From positions 148,785-212,784 of the forward strand of contig NZ_LAHA01000006.1 of assembly GCF_002608075.1 (NCBI RefSeq): DNA of 64,000 nucleotides. The letters are read 5' to 3'. Every line of letters starts with the position of its first letter. The stretch's first letter is position 1. The DNA comes from Nostoc linckia z4 (GTDB lineage: Bacteria > Cyanobacteriota > Cyanobacteriia > Cyanobacteriales > Nostocaceae). The notes below the pieces were generated by a model. That model saw only the letters and a program-made list of their open reading frames with translations, had not been told where the DNA came from and made no database searches. Shown piece by piece: positions 51,763 through 64,000 of the stretch. Both the position numbers and the translations under genes were made by a program.

Positions 51763-52065
51763 TTTTCATGGCCTGCAAAATCATCCAACCTTTGATATTT
51801 TTTTTTACAGACCCATAGCCAAGAAGGGTCAAGGGATTTTGGATTTTAGATTTGCAATTTTGGATTAACACTAACCCAAGGCAAGGGTACGTTGTTCTGG
51901 AGATTGATGATTTAAGATTTGTGACACCAAGTAGCTTCAGGATATCTACCGGAAACTCTTAATAATCCAAAATCCAAAATCTAAAATCTAAAATTGGTAA
52001 TCCCCAATACCTCATAGATTGTAGAGGCGTGATGGTTCACGTCTCCACACTCATAATTTGAGGTC
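51763..52065. other. Gap between atpF' and atpE, repeats only
   Basis: AATCCAAAATC and ATTTTAGATTT units at 51836-51860 and 51965-51995, and a palindrome GGCGTGATGGTTCACGTC near 52026-52043. No gene is seen in the 300 bases. Confidence 0.5.
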
Positions 52066-52341
<276 letters not shown>

Positions 52342-52530
52342 CTAACAAAAGTAACTTAACGATTAGAAACGTGGTTTCCACGCTGCACCGGGTTCTCACT
52401 AATCGCGTTTTGCGATGTTTTGAGCGCATACCGCTCTTGGAACTGTGCTATCAACTGAGAAGCTCAACATTTATCAGTTATCAATTGTCACTTGCGCCGC
52501 AAGCTTGATAACTGTTAACTGTTGACTGAT

Positions 52531-53286
52531 TTAATGCTCCTCATGCTCTTCTCCGCCATGTCCCTCCATTGCCTCATGAATGTAGGCTCCGGCTAGGGTT
52601 GCAAAAACTAGGGCTTGAATGGCGCTAGTAAATAAACCCAGAGCCATTACAGGCAGAGGTATAAACAGAGGAACTAGCAGAACCAGCACCGCTACTACCA
52701 ATTCGTCCGCCAATATATTGCCAAATAGACGGAAGCTTAGGGAGAGGGGCTTAGTAAAATCTTCTAGGATTGCGATGGGCAACAGCACGGGTGTTGGCTC
52801 TATATATTTCTTAAAGTAGCCCAAACCCCGCTTGCTAAAACCCGCGTAAAAATACGCTAAAGAGGTTAGCAGTGCCAATGCAACAGTCGTATTGATGTCA
52901 TTGGTGGGAGCTGCCAATTCACCCGAAGGTAGCTTGATGAGCTTCCAGGGAATTAGCGCACCTGACCAGTTCGATACGAAAATAAACAAGAATAACGTAC
53001 CAATAAATGGTACCCAAGGGCGATACTCTTTCTCACCAAGTTGGTTTTTTGCCAAATCTCGAATAAATTCCAGGGCATATTCCATCAAGTTTTGGATACC
53101 CTTGGGAATTCTTTGAGCATTGCGAGTAGCAGCTAGTGAAGCTACTACTAAAATGCTAATCACAAACCACGAGGTGAGAAAAACTTGCCCATGAATTTTA
53201 AGATTGCCCAACTGCCAGTAGAAATGATGACCTACTTCTAATTCGGCGAGGGGAAAAGAATTAAAGGCGTTTAAGACACTAAGCAT
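52531..53286 (-). CDS. atpB: ATP synthase subunit a
   Basis: Stator channel of Fo. The ATG at 53286 has a GAAGA ribosome site at suitable distance, unlike the ATG at 53292, and gives 251 residues. The essential Arg lies in [18 protein letters not shown]. The C-terminus [10 protein letters not shown] is typical. Cyanobacterial naming is atpI. Confidence 0.97.
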   Translation of the reverse strand: MLSVLNAFNSFPLAELEVGHHFYWQLGNLKIHGQVFLTSWFVISILVVASLAATRNAQRIPKGIQNLMEYALEFIRDLAKNQLGEKEYRPWVPFIGTLFLFIFVSNWSGALIPWKLIKLPSGELAAPTNDINTTVALALLTSLAYFYAGFSKRGLGYFKKYIEPTPVLLPIAILEDFTKPLSLSFRLFGNILADELVVAVLVLLVPLFIPLPVMALGLFTSAIQALVFATLAGAYIHEAMEGHGGEEHEEH

Positions 53287-53354
53287 TTGCATTCTTCAAG
53301 CATTTTCCCCAACGAGCGAGGATTGGGAGTATTGTCTTTAGTGAGCCTGATTTT

Positions 53355-53765
53355 TTAAGAATCAGGAATGAACGCAGTTTGCACCGTATAGACGAGGAGC
53401 GTGGCTTTGTAAGTTAGAAATCCCAAAAATATGGGCAAAATCTTAAGCTCATGCCATTGAGTTGCCAATACAAACACCCCAATAAACAGAGCAAAACGAG
53501 TTTTGCTCAAACGCTTTTTCTCACCACCGAGTCGCTCAACATCTTTAGCCAGCATTTTTAAGTAAACCACACCTGTACATGCTCCAATCAAATAATTGAG
53601 AGCAATGTTTAAGGAATAAAAAATCCACACAGAGATAAAAATAATCCCCGTCAAGACAAGTGTGATTACCAATAACTTTTGGTAAAGTTGATAGAACTCT
53701 CCCATTGAGTTATCTGATTCTGTTTCTGTGTTCTCAGAATCAGTTTTAGCATCTTGTCGTGTCAT
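53355..53765 (-). CDS. atpI: ATP synthase operon protein Atp1 (AtpI/UncI family)
   Basis: Small membrane protein at the head of the operon that assists assembly of the c-ring or Mg/Ca handling. The ATG at 53765 ([20 protein letters not shown]) gives 136 residues; an upstream GTG at 53840 extends it by 25 residues. Four membrane segments are visible ([66 protein letters not shown]). It is separated from atpB by 68 bases. Confidence 0.88.
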   Translation of the reverse strand: MTRQDAKTDSENTETESDNSMGEFYQLYQKLLVITLVLTGIIFISVWIFYSLNIALNYLIGACTGVVYLKMLAKDVERLGGEKKRLSKTRFALFIGVFVLATQWHELKILPIFLGFLTYKATLLVYTVQTAFIPDS

Positions 53766-54312
53766 CGGAGTCGGTGCAATTGGTTCTTCTGACAAGCTCA
53801 CGGGACTTGAAAGTAGTACAGCTAAATAGAATGACTGCACATTCAGTCAGCTGAATCATATCACGATCCGGTAACAATACTTTAGAAAAAAACAATTAAC
53901 TTCTTACCAGTGTGAAAAACTAAACAAAGTCACGCTCTCTTATACAACAGAGCGTTTGATGAGCAGTTATCAGAAAATGTGGCAATAATCAAGAATTAAT
54001 CCTTGAATAATTACCAATTTCTGCAAATTTTAGCTTTTTTTCAGTGAACGATCGCCCTCCAAGATTTTTGGATCGTCAGCATTTTGGTGTTGGAACTAAG
54101 TCGGTATTGAGGAGTAAAGGCGCTGATTGGAAAGCAGAACTTGTAAAATAGCGCCTTGTTCTTAGACTTTGTACCAGTGCTGGATTCGAGTACATTCTCA
54201 CTTTTTAAGCGTGCAACATTCAGTTGATGGGGCACTTTTCTAATTTACATCAGATTTGCCAAAATTCGCGATTGGCCATCGCCCATCACCAAAAGTAAAA
54301 ATGAGACTGTCA

Positions 54313-55494
54313 TTAAGCAGGTGTCAATAAAATCAGCTGCTGTTGAATAAGCTTTCTCACCGCATCTAATTCCAGTTCCACACCTGCCAAAATCTCTGCC
54401 ACAGTGGAATTAGCATCACATCTTTGCATAAATTCCAACTCTGGAACTGACAATTTCACAATCTGATAATCGTAATTAAAGAACGATTGACTGGGAAATC
54501 CCTCAAGACATGGATTCAGTTCCGGGATTGCTGCTAATAGGGCGTTATCGTCTGACCAGTCGGCTTTCACTAGTGGAGGACGACCGAGGAAAAATTCGTA
54601 ATGACTGACTTCTGGATCTAGTAATTCTATCAGGCGATAACGTTGGCGATCGCTCAATCCTTGTGCCCGTTCTATCAACTCCGGCGCTTTCCCCAAAAGT
54701 CTCTCTAAATTCCAAAAACTCGGATTCGAGAACCCAATAAACTCCAACCCCGAAGCATCGATTAATTCAAACAACGTTTCAATGTTGTAGTCAATTTCCT
54801 GGGGATGAACATACATATCAGCAAAGTGTTCGTCCTTATGGTTTTCTAACGACCAACGCTGTTTTTCATACTTGACAATTCTATTGCTTTCTGGTAGGGA
54901 GTTAAATATCTTGCGTCCGACTTGGACACCATCGCGATAGTCGCCTTTTTTGTCACCTTGGAGAATAGCGATCGCTTTTTGCATGAGTTGAATTTCCCAA
55001 CGTCCCAACTCACCATAGACAAAAATGTGCATCAAGCCGCCTGGGGCTAACTTTTTCGCCAAGGCTTGAATACCACCAATTGGGTCGGCGGTATGATGCA
55101 AAACACCAACGCAGTTAATTAAATCAAACTCACCCGGTAACTGTTGGGCATCAAATAAGCTGAGGTGACGAAACTCAACACGGGTAGCCCCAGAACGCTG
55201 ACAACGTTCTTTGGCAATATCCAAAGCACCGCTACTGAGGTCAATTCCCACAACAGTAGCCTGAGGATTGAGGTGAACCAAGTACTCTGTACTTACACCT
55301 GTACCACAACCAGCATCTAAAATGCGGACATCTTGCTTTTGGGGTTTCTGACCAGTGCAGAAATTATAAGCGGCTAGCCAATTCCACCGCCAATTATACC
55401 CCGGAGGTGGTTCATCCAACAACGCTTCTGGCGGAAAGGGGTAGGTATTGTAGAGTTTGGCAACGGCAGCACTAACAGTTTGGGAATCCGACAT
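54313..55494 (-). CDS. SAM-dependent methyltransferase (class I), conserved next to the ATP synthase operon
   Basis: The 393-residue protein has motif I RILDAGCGTGVSTEYL (near residue 58), VVGIDLSSGALDIAKER and FDLINCVGVLHHTADP, i.e. a complete Rossmann-like methyltransferase fold. A C-terminal region (about 265-390: LIERAQGLSDRQRYRLIELL, EFMQRCDANSTVAEIL) is special to a cyanobacterial group. The substrate is unknown. It lies upstream of the ATP synthase operon on the same strand, with 470 bases between, as in Anabaena (all0012, from memory). Confidence 0.88.
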   Translation of the reverse strand: MSDSQTVSAAVAKLYNTYPFPPEALLDEPPPGYNWRWNWLAAYNFCTGQKPQKQDVRILDAGCGTGVSTEYLVHLNPQATVVGIDLSSGALDIAKERCQRSGATRVEFRHLSLFDAQQLPGEFDLINCVGVLHHTADPIGGIQALAKKLAPGGLMHIFVYGELGRWEIQLMQKAIAILQGDKKGDYRDGVQVGRKIFNSLPESNRIVKYEKQRWSLENHKDEHFADMYVHPQEIDYNIETLFELIDASGLEFIGFSNPSFWNLERLLGKAPELIERAQGLSDRQRYRLIELLDPEVSHYEFFLGRPPLVKADWSDDNALLAAIPELNPCLEGFPSQSFFNYDYQIVKLSVPELEFMQRCDANSTVAEILAGVELELDAVRKLIQQQLILLTPA

Positions 55495-55576
55495 GATGAG
55501 GAATAACGCAGCAGTTTTGAGTTTAGCGGATGGTGGATGATTAGGGCAAAGATTATTCTTGCTTATTTTCTATTAC

Positions 55577-55705
55577 TTATCTAACAGCAAAATCAGTAAA
55601 TTCGCGTTTATAAGGAGCGTGAAATCCTAATAAAATATCTTCTTTCGATACCCCAGCAGCGATTAATTCGTTAGCAATGCCGATTTCTGTACCATCTGTT
55701 TGCAT
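55577..55705 (-). pseudogene. xisI: C-terminal fragment of xisI (XisI-like excision-control protein)
   Basis: A 42-codon frame from the ATG at 55705 to a TAA at 55577 reads MQTDGTEIGIANELIAAGVS and then KEDILLGFHAPYKREFTDFAVR. It equals the last third of XisI proteins (the DGTEIGIANELV..LGFHxPxxR..TxFAV pattern), which pair with XisH in fdxN-element rearrangement loci of heterocystous cyanobacteria. The N-terminal two thirds and a xisH gene are absent. Confidence 0.8.
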
Positions 55706-55848
55706 CTAATTTTTTATGTTTGATATTTTATGTTAATTATAGCTGTTGAATTACCAATTTACATTTTTTAACTCAACAGTAAATATTTTTCGTTTAGAGA
55801 ATCATTGTTTGATTTTCATAACTCAATCAGGGTTTATATATACCTCTT

Positions 55849-56586
55849 ATGATTTACGACCAATCAGAGTTTGATTTACGCTGTGAATGGGGCGCACAAG
55901 GAGTTTTCCAACTTGCTTGTATCAGTGATGTGGTAATAATAGTTGATATTCTTTCTTTTTCTACTTGTGTAGAAATTGCCACTAACAATGGTGCGATAAT
56001 TTTTCCCTATGCATATAAAGATGAATCAGTTATAGATTATGCCAAATCACTACAAGCAGAATTGGCAATTCATAGACAACGTTGGACAACAATTGGATAT
56101 TCTCTTTCTCCAAAATCACTAGAAAAAATTCCAAATGGAACTAGACTAGTTTTGCCTTCGGCTAATGGTTCTTTTTTAACTTTACACACTGGAAACACAC
56201 CAACTTTGACTGGCTGTTTACGAAATTGCCAAGCTGTAGCTGAGTTTGCTCAAAAGTATGGCGATAAAATTGCTGTGATTCCTGCTGGTGAGAGATGGAA
56301 AGATGATGGTAGTCTCCGACCTGCTTTTGAAGATTTGATTGGTGCTGGGGCAATTCTCAGCTATTTACGTGGTAGTTTATCGCCAGAAGCCGAAGCAGCC
56401 GTCGCAGCATTTCAAGCTTTCCGGCAAGATTTAGTAGGATACTTGAAAAAATGCAGTTCTGGTAAAGAATTGATAGAAAAAGGTTTTGAACCAGATGTTA
56501 AACTGGCGGCTGCATTTAATATTAGTGATTGCGTGCCTTTATTGACTGATAATGCCTATGTTAATTCTAGTTATAGAGTTAATTGA
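55849..56586 (+). CDS. comB: 2-phosphosulfolactate phosphatase (ComB)
   Basis: The enzyme hydrolyses 2-phospho-3-sulfolactate to 3-sulfolactate, an Mg-dependent step known from coenzyme M synthesis in archaea; in cyanobacteria it may make sulfolactate as a compatible solute or by-product. The 245-residue protein has VVIIVDILSFSTCV (metal-binding Asp), LPSANGS, and the family motif PAGERWKDDGSLRPAFEDLIGAG. Start at ATG 55849. No comA neighbour. With sqdB, sqdX and cysC it is one more sulfur gene. Confidence 0.92.
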   Translation: MIYDQSEFDLRCEWGAQGVFQLACISDVVIIVDILSFSTCVEIATNNGAIIFPYAYKDESVIDYAKSLQAELAIHRQRWTTIGYSLSPKSLEKIPNGTRLVLPSANGSFLTLHTGNTPTLTGCLRNCQAVAEFAQKYGDKIAVIPAGERWKDDGSLRPAFEDLIGAGAILSYLRGSLSPEAEAAVAAFQAFRQDLVGYLKKCSSGKELIEKGFEPDVKLAAAFNISDCVPLLTDNAYVNSSYRVN

Positions 56587-56967
56587 ATAAGAATTCATAA
56601 GTCAGCAATTTTTTAGTAGAAGATTCAAATTTAACCAATAATTGAAAATTTGGTGAAAAAATGGCATCGTTGATTCATTCACTAGTAGGACTTACGCACG
56701 AGTCACGGAAGAACGTAGACGCGGAGCGGCTTGCCGTAGGCTACCACAGAGGCACAGAGTTCACGGAGAAATGAGAGTTTGAGAGATATTTTGCGTAAAT
56801 CCTGACTAGTATTACTTACAGCGTTTTGCAGGTAAATGAAGTATACACACGGGTAGGGGCGAACGACCTTACCCTACGGGAAGGCAAAGCCTACGCCCTT
56901 ACAATTATCTGTACCTCACAAAGTTGCAATCTGCTATAAATTCATTCTGAATTCTGAATTCTGATTT
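56587..56967. repeat. Repeat-rich gap with a third MITE-like element
   Basis: Apart from the element at 56691-56810, the gap holds GGTAGGGGCGAACGACC and GGGAAGGCAAAGCCTACGC (56850-56900), similar to 16019-16075, and AATTCTGA tandem units (56947-56962). No gene is seen. Confidence 0.5.
56691..56810. mobile_element. MITE-like element with AGGACTTACGCA ends
   Basis: The ends ACTAGTAGGACTTACGCA (56691-56708) and TGCGTAAATCCTGACTAGT (56792-56810) are inverted repeats with one mismatch and one inserted base. The interior is GC-rich at its left, with GTAGACGCGGAGCGGCTTGC. ACTAGT is itself a palindrome, so the exact border and duplication cannot be fixed. AGGACTTACGCA is a frequent end in Nostocales intergenic elements as I remember. 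Confidence 0.6.
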
Positions 56968-57495
56968 CTAAATATCACATTGATTAGTTTGACAATATTT
57001 CGCACTATCAATAAATTCTTGCAAGTTTCTTAACGGAATTATTTGCAATGATGACCCGCCTTGCACCTCAGCAGTGATGTAAGCAAACTTTTGCCCGCGA
57101 TAATATAGGTCGCGACCAACTTTGGTAACGTAGCGAGACTTCTGAAAGTCATTAGCAATTTGAGAATTATAAATATTTTGTAACAATTTCAGGGTATTGG
57201 CACTTTTTGTAGTGAATTTGAGACCGCTACCACTAACTGTGATTCCTTCTTTTGTTACTGTCCCCTTTTCATCAGTGACATCGGCATAAAAGTACAGTTT
57301 TCCCTTTGTACCGTCATAGCCGTGGGCTTCGCTGTTGTATCTCAGAGTCGGTAGTTGAGGTCTGGTTTTTGCCCACTTAACAACGGTGCTGATGTTTTGG
57401 TCTGGAAGCGCATTTACAGGAGCGATACTCAGTATAACTGCCATAGCAGACGCACTAGCACTGAATAAATAGTTCAATTTAGAAAATTTAGTCAT
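56968..57495 (-). CDS. Secreted protein of unknown function
   Basis: The 175-residue protein has a signal peptide (LNYLFSASASAMAVILSIAPVNALP, cut probably at VNA-LP) and a mature domain with VVKWAKTRPQLPTLRYNSEAHG, VTDEKGTVTKEGITVSGSG and SRYVTKVGRDLYYRGQKFAYI. Two Cys sit near the C-terminus (KYCQTNQCD). It is probably periplasmic. I recognise no family. Similar proteins occur in several Nostocales. Start at ATG 57495. Confidence 0.75.
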   Translation of the reverse strand: MTKFSKLNYLFSASASAMAVILSIAPVNALPDQNISTVVKWAKTRPQLPTLRYNSEAHGYDGTKGKLYFYADVTDEKGTVTKEGITVSGSGLKFTTKSANTLKLLQNIYNSQIANDFQKSRYVTKVGRDLYYRGQKFAYITAEVQGGSSLQIIPLRNLQEFIDSAKYCQTNQCDI

Positions 57496-61648
<4,153 letters not shown>

Positions 61649-62069
61649 GGACTAGGGAGATGGGGAGATGGGGAGATGGGGGAGATGAAGGAGTAGGGAG
61701 CAGGGGGAGAAAATCTTCTTCTGTGTCCCCTGCCCCTAGAGCCTCTGCCCCATGCCCCATGCCCTTTCTCAACCTTTTGTAATACTGCTCTCAGATTGCA
61801 GCTAAAAGAGTAAATCTGAAAAGTAATATTACAAAGTGTTAAGAGCAGTCATAAATGCTCAACAGAATGCCGGAAAATGTTTTGCGGAAGGTAGCTGAGT
61901 TTAAAAGCTTGTGTACTTATGTTGACTCAAGCTAACTCTTAATTTATTAGCCTTAGCAGTTGTGAGACTGTAATGTCTAAAACAATGAGAAAATAAACTC
62001 AGTTGACTAAATCAAAGTCGCACCAGTTTAATCAAATCCTGGTTTCATTCGTATTGGAGGAATCCATTA
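61649..62069. promoter_or_regulatory. apcE-apcA intergenic region with GGGAGAT repeats
   Basis: A tandem GGGGAGAT tract (61657-61690) and its complement GCCCCATGCCCC (61747-61760) occur after the apcE stop. The remaining 300 bases before apcA should contain its own promoter. A strong GGAGG ribosome site is at 62056. Confidence 0.5.
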
Positions 62070-62558
62070 ATGAGTATCGTCACGAAAGCGATCGTGAATG
62101 CTGATGCAGAAGCTCGCTATCTCAGCCCCGGTGAATTAGATCGGATCAAATCCTTTGTAGCAGGTGGCGAGCGCCGTCTGCGGATTGCTCAAGTTTTGAC
62201 AGACAATCGCGAACGGCTAGTTAAGCAAGCTGGCGACCAACTATTCCAAAAGCGTCCTGATGTTGTGTCTCCTGGTGGTAACGCTTACGGTCAAGAATTG
62301 ACAGCTACTTGTCTGCGTGACCTAGATTACTACCTCCGCCTCGTTACCTACGGTATCGTTGCTGGCGACGTTACCCCCATCGAAGAAATTGGTGTTATCG
62401 GTGCCCGCGAACTTTACAAGTCCTTGGGAACTCCTATTGATGCTCTTGCTGAAGGTATTAAAGGAGTGAAGGCTGCTGCTTCTAGCCTGCTGTCTGGTGA
62501 TGACGCTGCTGAAGCTGCTACCTACTTCGACTATCTCGTTGGTGCTTTACTAGGCTAG
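62070..62558 (+). CDS. apcA: Allophycocyanin alpha subunit
   Basis: Phycobilisome core antenna protein carrying phycocyanobilin. The 162-residue product has the globin-like fold with the chromophore Cys in [20 protein letters not shown]-specific [19 protein letters not shown] is present. A GGAGG ribosome site precedes the ATG. With apcB (62 bases later) it forms the alpha/beta core unit. Confidence 0.98.
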   Translation: MSIVTKAIVNADAEARYLSPGELDRIKSFVAGGERRLRIAQVLTDNRERLVKQAGDQLFQKRPDVVSPGGNAYGQELTATCLRDLDYYLRLVTYGIVAGDVTPIEEIGVIGARELYKSLGTPIDALAEGIKGVKAAASSLLSGDDAAEAATYFDYLVGALLG

Positions 62559-62620
62559 ACCTGTTTACTAGGCATCAAACAGAAGTATTGCAATACAGTT
62601 GGATATAAGGGATTAACAAC

Positions 62621-63109
62621 ATGGCTCAAGACGCAATTACCGCTGTTATTAACTCCGCGGACGTTCAAGGTAAATACCTCGATACCGCTGCTTTAGAGAA
62701 GCTGAAAGTTTATTTTTCCACTGGCGAACTGCGGGTACGTGCTGCTAGCACCATCAGCGCCAACGCTGCTACCATTGTCAAAGAAGCTGTAGCAAAATCT
62801 TTGCTGTACTCTGACATCACTCGTCCCGGCGGCAACATGTACACTACCCGTCGTTATGCTGCTTGTATCCGTGATTTGGACTACTACCTCCGCTATGCAA
62901 CCTACGCTTTGTTGGCTGGCGATCCTTCCATCCTAGATGAGCGTGTGTTGAATGGCTTGAAAGAAACCTACAACTCTCTGGGTGTACCTGTTGGTGCTAC
63001 CGTCCAAGCTATCCAAGCAATCAAAGAAGTAACTGCTAGCTTGGTAGGTTCTGATGCTGGTAAGGAAGTTGGTGTTTACCTAGACTACATCTCCTCTGGC
63101 TTAAGCTAA
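62621..63109 (+). CDS. apcB: Allophycocyanin beta subunit
   Basis: Partner of ApcA in the core trimer. The 162-residue product has the chromophore Cys in [25 protein letters not shown] and the conserved Asn in [13 protein letters not shown], methylated in relatives. Start [20 protein letters not shown] after AAGGG. No frame problem. Confidence 0.98.
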   Translation: MAQDAITAVINSADVQGKYLDTAALEKLKVYFSTGELRVRAASTISANAATIVKEAVAKSLLYSDITRPGGNMYTTRRYAACIRDLDYYLRYATYALLAGDPSILDERVLNGLKETYNSLGVPVGATVQAIQAIKEVTASLVGSDAGKEVGVYLDYISSGLS

Positions 63110-63336
63110 AAGCTGGTTTGCGCTTAAGAATTTAGGTGCGGCTTTATTAAGGTCTGGAAATCAACCGTGAGTGCTAGAACGTTATATTGCTTATCTTGTG
63201 TCTATTATCAGTGATGAGTGTTGGTGGTCTAGTATTGATGTTTGATTTCCAGCCTTGGAAAAAATAATTTAAAGATTTGCACTCAAAATTTAGAAATAAA
63301 AAAGTTTCCACAAACAATACAGGAGATTTTCACAAC

Positions 63337-63543
63337 ATGGCCCGTTTGTTTAAAATTACTGCTCTTGTTCCCAGCCAAACCCGAATTCGTACCCAACGCG
63401 AACTGCAAAACACCTATTTCACTAAGCTAGTTCCCTATGAGAACTGGTTCCGCGAACAGCAACGCATTCAAAAAGCAGGTGGTACAATCATCAAAGTTGA
63501 ACTAGCAACCGGTAAACAAGGTGCTAATACTGGTTTGTCCTAA
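63337..63543 (+). CDS. apcC: Phycobilisome core linker, 7.8 kDa (LC)
   Basis: Caps the allophycocyanin trimer ends. The 68-residue protein MARLFKITALVPSQTRIRTQ ... QRIQKAGGTIIKVELATGKQ is the short CpcD/ApcC linker. The ATG at 63337 has an AGGAGA ribosome site at 63321-63326; a longer frame from 63277 is not supported. It lies 227 bases after apcB and is followed by a terminator. Confidence 0.97.
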   Translation: MARLFKITALVPSQTRIRTQRELQNTYFTKLVPYENWFREQQRIQKAGGTIIKVELATGKQGANTGLS

Positions 63544-63582
63544 TTGCTGTAGACAGAACATTTATTTTAGGGAATTGGTTAA

Positions 63583-63607
63583 GAGGTCGAGAATGACCTC
63601 TTTTTTG
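63583..63607 (+). terminator. Terminator of the apc operon
   Basis: GAGGTC (63583-63588) pairs with GACCTC (63595-63600), followed by TTTTTTG. Confidence 0.85.
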
Positions 63608-63730
63608 TTGTTGGTTAACTGTTGACAGTTGACAGTTAAGTGTCAGCGGTCAACTGTATGAGTGAGTACGCAATTTAAAAGTCTAATAGTTTAATAGAGA
63701 ATTAATTGAGAATAGTTACTAAAAACATAA

Positions 63731-64000
63731 TCAAATGTTTCTAGCTTGGTAAGGGGTAAGCCTTACTGGGCTAACTACAAGCCTCTCTATTGAGTTTCTA
63801 TCGAAGATAGAGTCCCCAACTACCTTTCTTAATATATTTAGCGAACCATTTAAATCTGCTGAGTAGATTTTTCCTGAGTTAGACCTAAACAAACCTCTCT
63901 TGATTCTTCTGCCTAAATATTGCTCATGTTTTTTAATGGGTTCCAAATCCAGAAAACTACATTTGGATGTGTAGCTCTCCTCGCTGATTTGTACTTTGAT
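63731..64000 (-). CDS. tnpB: TnpB (IS200/IS605 family OrfB) C-terminal part, runs off window
   Basis: An open minus frame from base 64000 to a stop at 63731 has about 89 residues. It reads IKVQISEESYTSKCSFLDLE followed by PIKKHEQYLGRRIKRGLFRS and SNSGKIYSADLNGSLNILRK. The Asp of SADLNGS is the third RuvC catalytic residue. The usual CxxC zinc-ribbon pairs are absent, as in one TnpB subgroup (SKxSFLD). The protein is an RNA-guided nuclease associated with IS605-like elements. The start and any tnpA lie outside the window. Confidence 0.88.
   Translation of the reverse strand: MKVQISEESYTSKCSFLDLEPIKKHEQYLGRRIKRGLFRSNSGKIYSADLNGSLNILRKVVGDSIFDRNSIERLVVSPVRLTPYQARNI

Overview
The window is chromosomal DNA from a heterocyst-type, nitrogen-fixing filamentous cyanobacterium (Nostocales; Nostoc, Anabaena, Calothrix or a relative). 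The evidence is an allophycocyanin core operon (apcE-apcA-apcB-apcC), the cyanobacterial split F-type ATP synthase operon, the sulfolipid genes sqdB and sqdX, a chloroplast-type pair ycf46/ycf35, an orphan nifH of the nifH2 type, a flv3-flv1 pair, many HIP1 octamers (GCGATCGC), and a tmRNA whose tag reads ANNIVKFARREALVAA. From memory, the order ATP synthase operon, methyltransferase, then apcEABC matches the start of the Anabaena PCC 7120 chromosome map. I could not align anything.

Layout. 1-5.2 kb: N-terminus of a probable Omp85 outer-membrane assembly protein, purC, a small conserved protein, and a GAF-GAF-PAS adenylate cyclase. 5.3-9 kb: sulfolipid operon sqdB - DUF4291 - sqdX, then a small lipoprotein. 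9-12 kb: a small mobile element, an RHH regulator, ycf46 and ycf35. 12.3-20.2 kb: orphan nifH, rpsU, gene-poor DNA rich in repeats, an RHH gene of 54 codons, a PAP2 phosphatase, and cysC. 20.7-22 kb: a CRISPR array of 14 repeats without cas genes, with its probable leader on the right. 22-28 kb: a membrane-anchored GTPase and two ammonium transporter genes. 28-32.7 kb: accessory region with an NB-ARC (STAND) protein, a cysteine-rich unknown, a RhiA-like protein and gene debris. 32.7-38.4 kb: purE, nagA, and the flavodiiron pair flv3-flv1. 38.5-46.9 kb: accessory region with an IS630-type HTH remnant, an HTH-ATPase, an unusual ATPase-TM-TPR-periplasmic-binding-protein fusion, a small membrane protein, tmRNA and an Ala/Trp-rich membrane protein. 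47-54 kb: ATP synthase operon atpI-B-E-F'-F-H-A-G (beta and epsilon are not here). 54-58 kb: methyltransferase, xisI remnant, comB, and a secreted protein. 58.3-63.6 kb: apcEABC. The last 270 bases are the C-terminal part of a TnpB protein that runs off the window.

The most useful discoveries are three families of short non-coding mobile elements. One family has two copies (9049-9221 and 38824-39019) with matching ends (TCAATACT) and a clear 8-base target duplication. A second, palindromic family has three copies, and one of them supplies the stop codon of the NB-ARC gene. The best candidate for an undescribed system is the neighbouring pair at 40634-44634: a DNA-binding ATPase next to an ATPase fused through one membrane segment to a Leu/Ile/Val-type periplasmic sensor.
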